From Pantoea dispersa (GTDB lineage Bacteria > Pseudomonadota > Gammaproteobacteria > Enterobacterales > Enterobacteriaceae): a DNA stretch of 64,000 nt. The notes beneath the pieces were generated by a model. It was not told the DNA's origin, searched no databases, and was given only the letters and a program-made list of their open reading frames with translations. Position 1 is the first letter of the stretch, and every line of letters starts with the position of its first letter. The DNA is taken from assembly GCF_014155765.1 (NCBI RefSeq), contig NZ_SCKT01000002.1, forward strand, positions 646,165 through 710,164, in the 5' to 3' direction. Below, piece by piece: positions 45,008 through 53,560 of this stretch. Both the position numbers and the translations under genes were made by a program.

Positions 45008-46015
45008 ATGGCAACGGAAACCATGACGGCGATCATCGCCGCACAGCCGGGTGGTGCAGAGGTGCTGACTGCGGTGCAGCGCCCGGTGCCGCAGCCGGGA
45101 CCGGGCGAAGTGCTGCTGCGCGTCGTCAGCGCAGGGGTTAACCGGCCCGATATTCTGCAGCGCAACGGCATGCCACCGCCGCCAGGCTGCAGCGATATTC
45201 TCGGGCTGGAAGCGGCGGGCGTCATCGTTGCGCTCGGCGCAGGCGTCAGCGAACTGCAGCCGGGCATGGCGGTGATGGCGCTGCTGAGCGGCGGCGGTTA
45301 TGCACAATACTGCGTGGCGCGCGCCGACCTGTGCCTGCCGGTGCCGGACACGTTGCCGCTCAGCCACGCGGCGGGTTTTCCCGAAGCCGCGTTTACCGTC
45401 TGGCACAACCTGTTTGAGCTGGGCCGTCTGATGCCGGGCGACAGCGTGCTGATTCACGGCGCGGCCAGCGGCGTGGGCACGCTGGCGATCCAGTGCGCCC
45501 AGGCTTGTGGCGCGCGAGTGATTGCCACCGCCGGCGGTGCAGAAAAAATTGCCGCGCTGCAGCAGCTGGGCGTGTGGCGCGCCATTGATCGCCATAGCGA
45601 AGATTTTGTGGCGGTGATTCAGACGCTGACCCGGGAACGCGGCGTGGATGTGGTGCTGGATAACGTCGGCGGCGACTACATTGCGCGCAACCTCAGCGTG
45701 CTGGCAGCGGGCGGGCGGCACGTCAGCCTCGCCTTTATGCAGCGGGCCACGGTGGAGATCAATTTACAGTTGATCATGCGCAAAGGCTTAAGCCTGACCT
45801 CTTCCACGCTGCGACCGAAAAGCGCGGCGGAAAAAGCGCGTCTGGCGCAGTGCGTGCGCGCCCATCTGCTGCCTTTACTGGCCGCCGGGCGCATCACGCC
45901 GCAGGTGCATCAGCGATTGCCGCTGACGGCCGCCGCGCAGGCGCACCGCATCCTCGAAGCCAATGCCAATATCGGCAAAGTGCTGCTGCTGCCAGATGCG
46001 GAGGCTATGCCATGA
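45008..46015 (+). CDS. NAD(P)H:quinone oxidoreductase, zinc-independent MDR (PIG3-like)
   Basis: 335 residues of the zinc-free medium-chain reductase group. VLLRVVSAGVNRPDILQRNGMPPPPGCSDILGLEAAGVI, LIHGAASGVGTLAIQCAQACGARVIATAGGAEK (NADPH fold) and VVLDNVGGDYIARNL match PIG3/QorA proteins. It probably reduces a quinone or an enone arising in the pathway. It is 3 bp after the ATPase gene, and its stop overlaps the GST start (ATGATG). Confidence 0.9.
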   Translation: MATETMTAIIAAQPGGAEVLTAVQRPVPQPGPGEVLLRVVSAGVNRPDILQRNGMPPPPGCSDILGLEAAGVIVALGAGVSELQPGMAVMALLSGGGYAQYCVARADLCLPVPDTLPLSHAAGFPEAAFTVWHNLFELGRLMPGDSVLIHGAASGVGTLAIQCAQACGARVIATAGGAEKIAALQQLGVWRAIDRHSEDFVAVIQTLTRERGVDVVLDNVGGDYIARNLSVLAAGGRHVSLAFMQRATVEINLQLIMRKGLSLTSSTLRPKSAAEKARLAQCVRAHLLPLLAAGRITPQVHQRLPLTAAAQAHRILEANANIGKVLLLPDAEAMP

Positions 46016-46626
46016 TGGAACTCTATTACGCCTCTACCTCGGCTTACGTGCGAAAAGTGATGGTGTGCGCCCGGCTGCTGGGTCTGGCGCCGGAGATCAC
46101 CCTGCTGGCGTCGGCGGCGCACCCCATCGAGCGCGATGCGCGCATTGCCGCGTTTAATCCGCTGGCTAAAGTGCCGGCGCTGCGCACCGAACAGGGACTA
46201 TGTTTATACGACAGCCGGGTGATCTGCGAATACCTTAACCACCGCGCCGCGGGCCAGTTGCTGCCGGCAGACGGCGAGGCGCGCTGGCTGTGCCTCACGC
46301 GCCAGGCGCTGGGTGATGGGCTGCTGGACGCCGCGCTGCTGGCGCGCTACGAAACCAGCGCCCGCCCGCTGGAAAAGCAGTGGTCAGCGTGGCGCGATGC
46401 GCAGCTGACCAAAGTGGCGGCGGCGCTGGCGGCCATTGAGCAGCAGGCGGAGGCGTTCAGCCGCACGCCCGACGATCTCGGGTTGATCGCCATCGGCTGC
46501 GGATTGGGCTATCTCGACTTTCGTTTTGCTGAACTCAACTGGCGCGCCACACATCCGCAGAGCGCCGCCTGGTTTGCCCTCTTTGACGCGCACCCGGCGA
46601 TGGCCGCGACGCGCCCGCACCTTTAA
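46012..46626 (+). CDS. Glutathione S-transferase-like protein
   Basis: 204 residues. Thioredoxin-fold N-terminus with YYASTSAYVRKVMVCARLLGLA, then NPLAKVPALRTEQGLCLYDSRVICEYL (cis-Pro and Ser/Asp glutathione-binding signature), and an all-helical C-terminal domain. Overlaps the oxidoreductase stop by 4 bp; the second ATG (46015) is equally possible. In this operon it could conjugate or isomerise an electrophilic intermediate (inference). Confidence 0.85.
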   Translation: MMELYYASTSAYVRKVMVCARLLGLAPEITLLASAAHPIERDARIAAFNPLAKVPALRTEQGLCLYDSRVICEYLNHRAAGQLLPADGEARWLCLTRQALGDGLLDAALLARYETSARPLEKQWSAWRDAQLTKVAAALAAIEQQAEAFSRTPDDLGLIAIGCGLGYLDFRFAELNWRATHPQSAAWFALFDAHPAMAATRPHL

Positions 46627-46636
46627 TGGAGCCGCA

Positions 46637-47083
46637 ATGTCTCAGATTTTCTTTCTCAATGGGCCCAATGCCAATCTTTACGGCATGGATCGCCACGGTA
46701 CTTACGGCAGCGACAGTTTCGCCAGCATCGGCGAGCGCTGTCAGCAGCGCGCCGACGCGCACGGCCTCAGTCTGCAGTTTCGTCAGAGCAACCATGAAGG
46801 GGTGCTGGTGGACTGGATTCAGGAAGCGCGCCAGCAGGCAAACGGGCTGATCATCAATGCCGCCGGGTTGTCGTATCGCTCGGTGCCGATTCTGGATGCG
46901 CTGCTGATGTTCGATGGCCCGATCATCGAAGCGCACATGAGCAATATCTGGCAGCGCGAGCCGTTTCGTCATCAGTCGCTGGTGTCGAAAGCCGCCACCG
47001 GCGTGATCGCCGGGCTGGGCGCGCTGGGTTATGAACTGGCTATCGATGCGCTGGCGACGCTGCTACAGGAGCCCAGCGCATGA
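46637..47083 (+). CDS. AroQ-like type II dehydroquinase paralogue with altered active site
   Basis: 148 residues with the type II 3-dehydroquinate dehydratase fold: FFLNGPNANLYG, FRQSNHEGVLVDWIQEA, EAHMSNIWQREPFRHQS, GVIAGLGALGYELAIDAL. Kept: Tyr23, Asn74, Glu98, His100, Arg111. Changed: the catalytic Arg five residues before the Tyr is Asp18 (an Arg follows at 19), and the catalytic His of the NxGGLTH-type motif is Tyr80 (NAAGLSYRS). It is therefore unlikely to make 3-dehydroshikimate efficiently. ATG 46637 has TGGAGCCGCA before it; the longer open frame upstream is spurious. Stop overlaps the next gene by 4 bp. Confidence 0.88.
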   Translation: MSQIFFLNGPNANLYGMDRHGTYGSDSFASIGERCQQRADAHGLSLQFRQSNHEGVLVDWIQEARQQANGLIINAAGLSYRSVPILDALLMFDGPIIEAHMSNIWQREPFRHQSLVSKAATGVIAGLGALGYELAIDALATLLQEPSA

Positions 47084-48009
47084 CGACGCTGGTGTTTTAT
47101 AGCGAGTTCGACAGCTTCGAGGCGTGGTCGGCGCTGCTGGCACCACAATTACCGGATGTCACTATCTGCCGTGCCGATCAGGTTGCGGATGCCGATAGCG
47201 TGCAGTTTGCGCTGGCGTGGAAGCCGCCGCGCGGCTTTTTTGCCCCGTATCGCCAGCTGAAATTGCTGGTGAATCTGGGCGCGGGCGTCGACTCGCTGGT
47301 GGGGCGCGACGACCTGCCTGACATCCCGATCGTCCGGCTATCGGACCCGGATATGGCGCGCATGATGGCCGGTTACGTGCTGTTTGCCGTGCTGCGTTAC
47401 GCGCGTGACATACCGGCATTTGAGCGCGCACAGCGTGAACATCGCTGGCACTATCTGCATCCGCGCGCGCCGGCGTCGATTCGCGTGGGCGTGTTGGGGC
47501 TGGGCGAACTGGGTGCGTATGCGGCGCGCGAACTGGCGCGTCAGGGCTTTGACGTGCGCGGCTGGTCGCGGTCGCCCAAAGCGCTGGACGGCATTCACTG
47601 CGTCAGCGGTATGCAGGCGCTGGATGCGTTTCTGGCCAGCAGCGACATTCTGGTGGTGATGCTGCCGCTCACGCCTGAAACCCACGGATTGCTGGATGCG
47701 CAGCGTCTGGCACGGTTGCCGCCGGGCTGCGCGCTGATCAACGTGTCGCGCGGCGCGATTGTCGATCAGCCCGCGCTGACCGCGGCGCTGCAGAGCGGAC
47801 AGATCGGGCACGCCACATTAGACGTGTTTGATCGCGAGCCGCTGCCGCCCGACGATGCGCTGTGGAGCATGGAAAATGTGCTGATCACCCCGCATCTGGC
47901 GTCGGTAGCGATCCCGGCCAGCGCCGCACGTCAGGTGGCTGATAACATCCAGCGGGTGATGCGCGGCGAGCCGGTGCTCAACCAGGTGTTTCCCGCGCGG
48001 GGTTACTGA
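47080..48009 (+). CDS. D-2-hydroxyacid dehydrogenase, GhrA-like
   Basis: 309 residues of the glyoxylate/hydroxypyruvate reductase A type. RVGVLGLGELGAYAARELARQGFDVRGWSRSPK binds NAD(P); the catalytic Arg, Glu and His stand in NVSRGAIVDQ, DVFDREPLPPDDALW and LITPHLASVA. Ser-Arg after the Rossmann strand suggests NADPH preference. Last gene of the plus-strand operon; it converges with the LysR gene 5 bp later. Confidence 0.88.
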   Translation: MTTLVFYSEFDSFEAWSALLAPQLPDVTICRADQVADADSVQFALAWKPPRGFFAPYRQLKLLVNLGAGVDSLVGRDDLPDIPIVRLSDPDMARMMAGYVLFAVLRYARDIPAFERAQREHRWHYLHPRAPASIRVGVLGLGELGAYAARELARQGFDVRGWSRSPKALDGIHCVSGMQALDAFLASSDILVVMLPLTPETHGLLDAQRLARLPPGCALINVSRGAIVDQPALTAALQSGQIGHATLDVFDREPLPPDDALWSMENVLITPHLASVAIPASAARQVADNIQRVMRGEPVLNQVFPARGY

Positions 48010-48014
48010 GCGCG

Positions 48015-48977
48015 TCAGGCGACGCGCACCACCTGCGGGTCGAAGTAGCTTGGCGCGGCCATGCCGGGAATGTATTGATCGGAGATGAACATGCGGCAGC
48101 GTTCGGCGAAGGCGTTGACCACCATCGACTGCTGCACGTGGGCCACCGTGGCGTATCCCAGCAACATTGGCCGGTTCACGCCGGCAAGGCGCACGCGGAT
48201 CACCCGTTTGCCATCCTGCGACAGATTGGCTTTGGGCCGCACATTGGCGATGCCAAATCCCACGCCGTTGGCCACCATCGCGCGTACCACTTCCATATTG
48301 CCGGAGCGCATCACAATGTTGGGCGTGACGCCCGCTTCGCTAAACAGGCTGAGAAAATATTCGCGGCTCCACGGCATATCCAGCAGCACCATCGGCACCG
48401 TAGCGAGATCCTGGATGGTCACCGCAGACTGACTGGCAAACGGGTGATGTTCGCCGACCATCACATACGGCGGCAGCTGCGCCAGCGACTGAAACGCGAT
48501 GTCGCTGGCCGGCACCAGATCGTAGGTCAGCGCGATATCGATATCGGCGGCGCGCAGTTGTTTCAGCAGCTGTTCATGATTGCCCTCCACCAGCGTGATG
48601 CGCACGCCGGGGAAGGCGCGGCCAAAGCCAAACACCAGCTCCGGCGTCAGCATCGGGGCCAGCGTGTCGAGACAGCCGACGCGCAGCGGGCCGCGCACGT
48701 TGTTCAGCGACTCTGAGGCGATGGTATACAGATTCGACATCTGTTCCAGGATCAGCTTCGCCTCTTTTAATACCTGATGGCCAATGGCGGTGAGCGACAC
48801 GCCCTGCGCGTGGTGGCGCACAAACAGCTGCACCCCCAGCTCGGATTCGATGTGGGTAATGGCGGCAGAGATCGACGGTGACGACACGTGAATACGTTCG
48901 GATGCGCCAATAATGCTGCCGGCTTCGCCGGACGCGACGAAGTATTCCAGCTGGCGCTGGGTGATGCGACTGAGCAT
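48015..48977 (-). CDS. LysR-family regulator of the split ABC system
   Basis: 320 residues: winged helix TQRQLEYFVASGEAGSIIGASERIHVSSPSISAAITHIESELG, effector domain LRVGCLDTLAPMLTPELVFGFGRAFPGVRITLVEGNHEQLLKQL. It resembles LysR proteins that sit beside amidases and polyamine-type transporters. It lies between the two operons, convergent with the first and divergent from the binding-protein gene, the usual place for a regulator of both. AGGAGAATCTGC precedes the ATG. Confidence 0.88.
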   Translation of the reverse strand: MLSRITQRQLEYFVASGEAGSIIGASERIHVSSPSISAAITHIESELGVQLFVRHHAQGVSLTAIGHQVLKEAKLILEQMSNLYTIASESLNNVRGPLRVGCLDTLAPMLTPELVFGFGRAFPGVRITLVEGNHEQLLKQLRAADIDIALTYDLVPASDIAFQSLAQLPPYVMVGEHHPFASQSAVTIQDLATVPMVLLDMPWSREYFLSLFSEAGVTPNIVMRSGNMEVVRAMVANGVGFGIANVRPKANLSQDGKRVIRVRLAGVNRPMLLGYATVAHVQQSMVVNAFAERCRMFISDQYIPGMAAPSYFDPQVVRVA

Positions 48978-49341
48978 GCAGATTCTCCTGGTGTCGCCAG
49001 CGCGATCTTGTCGCGCCGGCTTTTCTATTTACCCCTGTTTCCATGCATTTATCATGCCGGACAGCGAATAGCAGCATAATCCCCTGCCTGACCCTTCACG
49101 CCCATTCGCTTCTGCCTCACTAAGGCTTAAGAAAATCCGTTGCAAAGCAGCGACTTTTTTAGCGTCAGAAATTCCGATGCAACGGCGAGGAAAAGGCTGT
49201 TTTACCGCAGCAGCGGCCAGCGGCAGAATCGCTGTGACACCTGCTTTTCACTTTCGCACTGTTTTGGCGCAGCGCGCCGTGGCGAATCAACGGTGGTTCA
49301 GAGCAGCGATAACAGCCTTTTCATTCACTGGGGACAAAAAT
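48978..49341. promoter_or_regulatory. Divergent promoter region, LysR to binding protein
   Basis: 364 bp. It contains an 8-bp perfect inverted repeat, CCGTTGCA at 49137-49144 and TGCAACGG at 49178-49185, 33 nt apart, about 160 bp upstream of the binding protein gene. This may be a regulator site pair or a leader stem. No small gene with a credible start is seen, although frames stay open into the binding-protein gene. Confidence 0.4.
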
Positions 49342-50373
49342 ATGTTGCGTAAGATGTGTGCCTTAACGTTGTTAACCACGGGAATTCTGAGCGCAGGGAA
49401 TGCCATGGCCGCCGACAAGCTGATTGTCAGCACCTGGGGCGGCAGCTTTAAAGATCTGATCGATCAAACCATCGCTAAAGAGTTCACTAAAGAGACCGGC
49501 GTCGAAGTCCAGTTCGTCACCGGCGGCACCATCGATCGCCTCAACAAAGCCAAACTGGCGGGCGGTTCGCCGGAAACGGACGTGACCTTCACCACCGCGC
49601 ACGTCGGCTATCTGTATGCCAACAGCGGCCTGTTCGAGAAACTCGACATGAGCAAAATCCCTAACGCGGTCAATCTGGTGCAGCAGGCGAAAGTGAGCCC
49701 GTATCATCTGGGCGTGTGGGGCTACGTCTACACCATCGGCTACCGTCCGGATCTGGTGCCGAAAGGGGAAACCTTCACCAGCTGGAACGACCTGTGGAAA
49801 CCGGAGCTGAAAGGCACGCTGGCACTGCCCGACTGGGATCCGAGCCACATCATCGCCGTGGCCGCCAAACTCTCCGGCAGCGATGCCGCGCACTGGCAGC
49901 AGGGCCAGGCGAAGCTGAAAGCGCTGATTCCTAACATCAAATCGTTCTACACCGATGATGCCAACAGCCAGCAGCTGATCTCCACCGGAGAAACGCCGGT
50001 GCAGGTGATGCTGTCGATGAACGCCTACAGCATGATTGCGGAAGGGGTCAACATCAAGCTGGCGATACCGAAAGAGGGCGCGATCCTCGGCGTGGATACC
50101 GTCGGCATCAATAAAGGCAGCAAAAATGCCGATCTGGCGTACAAGTTCATCAACATCGCACTGAAACCGGAAATTCAGCAGCAGGTGGCGAAGATCTATC
50201 GCGGTAGCCCGACGGTGACCAACGCGCATATCGATCCGGAGCTGGCGAAGCTGCCAGGCATGCTGACCACGCCGGCGCAGTGGAATGCCACCATCAATAC
50301 CGATCCACAACTGCGTGCGGAGAAAACTGCCGAGTGGCGTCAGTGGTTCTCTGAAAACATCATGTCTCACTGA
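49342..50373 (+). CDS. ABC transporter binding protein, spermidine/putrescine type (PotD-like)
   Basis: Periplasmic receptor of the split importer. 343 residues; signal peptide MLRKMCALTLLTTGILSAGNAMA, then DKLIVSTWGGSFKDLIDQTIAKEFTKETGVEVQF, typical of the PotD/extracellular family 1 group, and FTSWNDLWKPELKGTLALPDWDP. The canonical PotD acidic pocket residues cannot be confirmed by eye, so the ligand may not be a polyamine. ATG 49342 follows GGGGACAAAAAT; the longer open frame upstream has no ribosome site. Confidence 0.92.
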   Translation: MLRKMCALTLLTTGILSAGNAMAADKLIVSTWGGSFKDLIDQTIAKEFTKETGVEVQFVTGGTIDRLNKAKLAGGSPETDVTFTTAHVGYLYANSGLFEKLDMSKIPNAVNLVQQAKVSPYHLGVWGYVYTIGYRPDLVPKGETFTSWNDLWKPELKGTLALPDWDPSHIIAVAAKLSGSDAAHWQQGQAKLKALIPNIKSFYTDDANSQQLISTGETPVQVMLSMNAYSMIAEGVNIKLAIPKEGAILGVDTVGINKGSKNADLAYKFINIALKPEIQQQVAKIYRGSPTVTNAHIDPELAKLPGMLTTPAQWNATINTDPQLRAEKTAEWRQWFSENIMSH

Positions 50374-50424
50374 TTGTCCTGGTGCTGCGGCGGGGCGGGT
50401 GCCTCGCCGTAGCCGGTAACACCT

Positions 50425-51297
50425 ATGCAGGCAGTAACGTCCATGACGAAAAAACCGACATTTTTACCCTGGTTCATTCTTCCCGCCACGCTGACCGCGA
50501 TGGGGCTGGTCGTCGCGATGTTTGCGGTGATGCAGTTCAGCGTGCGTGCGTACATTCCCGGCTCGCTGGATGTCGGCGGCTTTACGCTGGCCAATTTCAG
50601 TGGCCTGTTCAAACGCATCTACGGCGATGCGTTTCTCAATACCGTGCTGCTCAGCGCCAAAACGGCTTTATTTGGTTTGCTGATGAGTTACCCACTGGCC
50701 TATGCGCTGGTGCGCACCCGCACTGCGTGGATCAAATCCACCATTCTGATCATCGCGATTACTCCGCTGTTTCTGGGGGAAGTGGTGCGCACCTATTCGT
50801 GGATTATCGTGCTGGGTAACAGCGGCTTTCTTAATAGCCTGCTGCTGGCGCTGGGCATCATCAGCCAGCCGATCCAGTTTATGTTTACCCAGACCGGTGT
50901 GGTGGTCGCGCTGGTGCATGTCACCATGCCGATCATGGTGCTGATGCTGGCGACGGCGCTGTCACACATCAATCCGGACTACGAAAAAGCCGCTACCAGC
51001 CTTGGCGCCGGGCCGGTACGCGCGCTGCTGACGGTGACCATTCCGCTGTCGATTCCCGGCATTATCGCCAGCCTGACCACCGCGTTTGCCTGGACCTTTA
51101 GCGCTTTCGCGACGCCGCAACTGATTGGCGGCGGACGCGTCAGTACCGTGGCTACGCTGGTGTATCAGCTGGGCTTCTCCTCGATGAACTTCCCGTTTGC
51201 CGCAGCGCTGAGCATTGCTGGCCTGCTGCTGACCATTCTGCTGCTGCTGGCGCTGAAGCGCATGACGCGCTTCCTGCATGCCATGGGAGGGCACTGA
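50425..51297 (+). CDS. ABC transporter permease, PotB type
   Basis: 290 residues, six membrane segments: FILPATLTAMGLVVAMFAVM first, and the coupling motif EKAATSLGAGPVRALLTVTIPLSIPG. The start may be ATG 50443 (MTKKPTFLPW) instead of 50425; neither has a strong ribosome site. Together with the next gene it forms the channel of the importer whose ATPase is at 43862. Confidence 0.92.
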   Translation: MQAVTSMTKKPTFLPWFILPATLTAMGLVVAMFAVMQFSVRAYIPGSLDVGGFTLANFSGLFKRIYGDAFLNTVLLSAKTALFGLLMSYPLAYALVRTRTAWIKSTILIIAITPLFLGEVVRTYSWIIVLGNSGFLNSLLLALGIISQPIQFMFTQTGVVVALVHVTMPIMVLMLATALSHINPDYEKAATSLGAGPVRALLTVTIPLSIPGIIASLTTAFAWTFSAFATPQLIGGGRVSTVATLVYQLGFSSMNFPFAAALSIAGLLLTILLLLALKRMTRFLHAMGGH

Positions 51298-51298
51298 T

Positions 51299-52117
51299 AT
51301 GACCCGTTCTCACAACGACAAACTGATTGCGCTGCTGGGCAAACTGCTGGTGATCGCCATTCTGACGTTTGTCATGTTGCCCACCGTCGTGGTGTTTATC
51401 TCGTCGTTCAGCAGCACCTCCGTGCTGTTCTTCCCGCCGAAAGGCTGGTCGCTGCGCTGGTTTGAGCGGGCGCTGAGCTACGACGATTTTCGTCACGGCT
51501 TCTGGTCCGGACTGATTGTCACAGCATGGGCGTCAACGCTGGCGGTGGTCATCGGCGCCACGCTGGCGATTGCCATCGAGCGCTATCGCTTTCCCTGCAA
51601 ACAGGTGCTGGAGAGCATTCTGCTGTCGCCGCTGTTTATTCCGCATTTCACCATTGGCCTCGGCCTGCTGATGCTGGTGTCACAGCTCAATCTGGGACGC
51701 GGCTACGCGCTGGTGATTTTCTGCCACGTGGTGCTGGTGCTGCCGTTCGTGCTGCGCAGCATCTATGTATCGCTGAAAAATCTTGAGCAGCGGATAGAAC
51801 TGGCGGCGGCCAGCCTCGGCGCATCGCCGTTGCGCGTGGTATGGACCATTACCGTGCCGCTGATTCTGCCGGGCCTGTTTGGTGGCTGGCTGTTCGCGGC
51901 GATTCTCTCTTTCAATGAATTTACCGCCTCGCTGTTTATTACCACCCAGGCGACGCAGACGCTGCCGGTGGCGATGTACAACTACGTGCGTGAATTTGCC
52001 GACCCGACGCTGGCGGCGCTGTCGGTTATTTATATTGTGGTGACCGCCGCGATGTTAATTATCGCCAATAAGTTTTTCGGGCTGGGAAAAATATTAAACG
52101 TTGAGGCCGGGCATTAA
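51299..52117 (+). CDS. ABC transporter permease, PotC type
   Basis: 272 residues, six membrane segments; coupling motif ELAAASLGASPLRVVWTITVPLILPGLFGG. ATG 51299 overlaps the end of the previous gene's stop region (TGATATG) with GGGAGGGCAC in front, so the two permeases are co-translated. An ATG 7 codons upstream lies within the PotB-type gene and is less likely. Confidence 0.92.
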   Translation: MTRSHNDKLIALLGKLLVIAILTFVMLPTVVVFISSFSSTSVLFFPPKGWSLRWFERALSYDDFRHGFWSGLIVTAWASTLAVVIGATLAIAIERYRFPCKQVLESILLSPLFIPHFTIGLGLLMLVSQLNLGRGYALVIFCHVVLVLPFVLRSIYVSLKNLEQRIELAAASLGASPLRVVWTITVPLILPGLFGGWLFAAILSFNEFTASLFITTQATQTLPVAMYNYVREFADPTLAALSVIYIVVTAAMLIIANKFFGLGKILNVEAGH

Positions 52118-52168
52118 TTTCGCTGTGCCATTAAGCCGCCGTTAAACATGACAACCTGGTGTTAATCG

Positions 52169-52197
52169 CCAGCGGCGCAATATTTGCGCCGCGCTGG
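52169..52197. repeat. GCGGCGCAA hairpin between permease and monooxygenase
   Basis: GCGGCGCAA, TAT, TTGCGCCGC, extended by CCAGC/GCTGG outside. It resembles a decayed copy of the GTAGCGGCGCAAT hairpin of the array at 53561-54114. It may act as a transcript-stabilising or attenuating structure between the transporter genes and the monooxygenase gene. Confidence 0.5.
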
Positions 52198-52225
52198 TGG
52201 CATGCCAACTATTCGGGGATGACCT

Positions 52226-53476
52226 ATGTCAGTAGAAAAAATCAATACCGTGATTGTCGGAGCGGGCCAGGCGGGTATCGCCATGAGCGAACATCTGGCG
52301 CAGATGCAGATCCCGCACGTGGTGCTGGAGCGCAGCCGCATTGCCGAGCGCTGGCGCTCCGAACGCTGGGACTCGCTGGTGGCAAACGGCCCGGCGTGGC
52401 ACGACCGCTTTCCTTCGCTGAAGTTTGATAACATTTCACCGGAGGCGTTTCCGCCGAAAGAGCGCATGGCGCAGTATTTCGAGGATTACGCAAAGATGCT
52501 CAACGCGCCGGTGCGCACCGGGGTTGAAGTACAGCAGGTGACGCGGCTGCCCGGACGCAGCGGCTTCCGGGTGGTGACGTCGGTGGGAGAATTCGACGCG
52601 GACAATGTGGTGGCTGCTACCGGGCCGTTTCAGAAGCCCGCGTTCCCGGCCATCGTGCCTGAAGGCGCGGTGCCGCAGCAGATCCACTCATCGGCGTACA
52701 AAAATCCACAGCAGCTGGCGCCCGGTGCGGTGCTGGTGGTCGGTGCGGGTGCGTCCGGCACCCAGATTGCCGAGGAGTTGCGTCAGGCCGGCCGCGAGGT
52801 GTTTCTGTCGGTCGGCGAGCACTACCGCCCGCCACGCGCCTATCGCGACCGTGATTACTGCTGGTGGCTTGGCGCGCTGGGGCTGTGGGACGAAGTGAAA
52901 ATCAAGCCGAAGAAACAGCACGTGGCCTTTGCCGTCAGCGGCTATGAAGGCGGTAAAACCGTGGATTTTCGCCGGCTGGCCCATATGGGCATTACGCTGG
53001 TCGGCATCACCGAGCGCTGGGATAACGGCGTGCTGCGCTTTGCGCCGGGGCTGGCAGAGAATATCGCCGAAGGTGACAGAGCTTATTTCGAGGTGCTGCG
53101 CGATGCGGATGCGTACATAGAACGCAACGGGCTGGATTTACCGGCCGAGCCGCAGGCGTGGGAGCTGTTGCCGGATCCGGACTGCCTGTTAAATCCGCTG
53201 ATGCAGCTGGACGTGCAGGCGGCGGGCATCAGCACCATTATCTGGGCTACCGGGTTTAAATTTGATTTCAGCTGGCTGCAGGTGGATGCGTTTGATGAAC
53301 AGGGCCTGCCATTCCACAAGCGCGGTATTTCTGCCGAGCGCGGTATTTATTTCCTTGGCCTGCCCAATCTGGTCAACCGGGCGTCGTCGTTTATTTACGG
53401 CGTGTGGCACGATGCGAAATATATTGCCGACCACATCGCGCTGCAAAATGCCTATTCGGATTACGTAAAGTCGTAA
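52226..53476 (+). CDS. Flavin-containing monooxygenase (FMO/CzcO type)
   Basis: 416 residues. Two Rossmann motifs: FAD site VIVGAGQAGIAMSEHL near 11-26 and NADPH site VLVVGAGASGTQIAEEL near 170-186; ATGFKFDFSWL near 350 is the ATG motif of class B monooxygenases. GPAWHDRFPSLKFDNISPEAFPPKERMAQYF occupies the FMO substrate-entry region. It would hydroxylate or oxygenate N or S of the imported compound. GGGGATGACCT precedes the ATG; it is 108 bp after the second permease gene and probably in the same transcript. Followed directly by hairpin repeats. Confidence 0.88.
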   Translation: MSVEKINTVIVGAGQAGIAMSEHLAQMQIPHVVLERSRIAERWRSERWDSLVANGPAWHDRFPSLKFDNISPEAFPPKERMAQYFEDYAKMLNAPVRTGVEVQQVTRLPGRSGFRVVTSVGEFDADNVVAATGPFQKPAFPAIVPEGAVPQQIHSSAYKNPQQLAPGAVLVVGAGASGTQIAEELRQAGREVFLSVGEHYRPPRAYRDRDYCWWLGALGLWDEVKIKPKKQHVAFAVSGYEGGKTVDFRRLAHMGITLVGITERWDNGVLRFAPGLAENIAEGDRAYFEVLRDADAYIERNGLDLPAEPQAWELLPDPDCLLNPLMQLDVQAAGISTIIWATGFKFDFSWLQVDAFDEQGLPFHKRGISAERGIYFLGLPNLVNRASSFIYGVWHDAKYIADHIALQNAYSDYVKS

Positions 53477-53483
53477 TTATTTT

Positions 53484-53510
53484 CCAGGTGCGCATGAATG
53501 CGCACCCTAC
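53484..53510 (-). repeat. GTAG-headed hairpin element, GGTGCGCAT type
   Basis: On the minus strand GTAG is followed by a perfect stem GGTGCGCAT / ATGCGCACC around TC. The 27-bp sequence is identical to 62944-62970. It starts 7 bp after the monooxygenase stop codon. Confidence 0.8.
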
Positions 53511-53560
53511 GGAAGATCTACAACGCCCGCACGTACTGTTGTCTTGCAACCTTTGAATTA

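Noticed and set aside
46637-47083. Housekeeping aroQ for the shikimate pathway.
   Set aside because: Two catalytic positions are altered and it lies inside a catabolic operon; enteric shikimate synthesis normally uses AroD.
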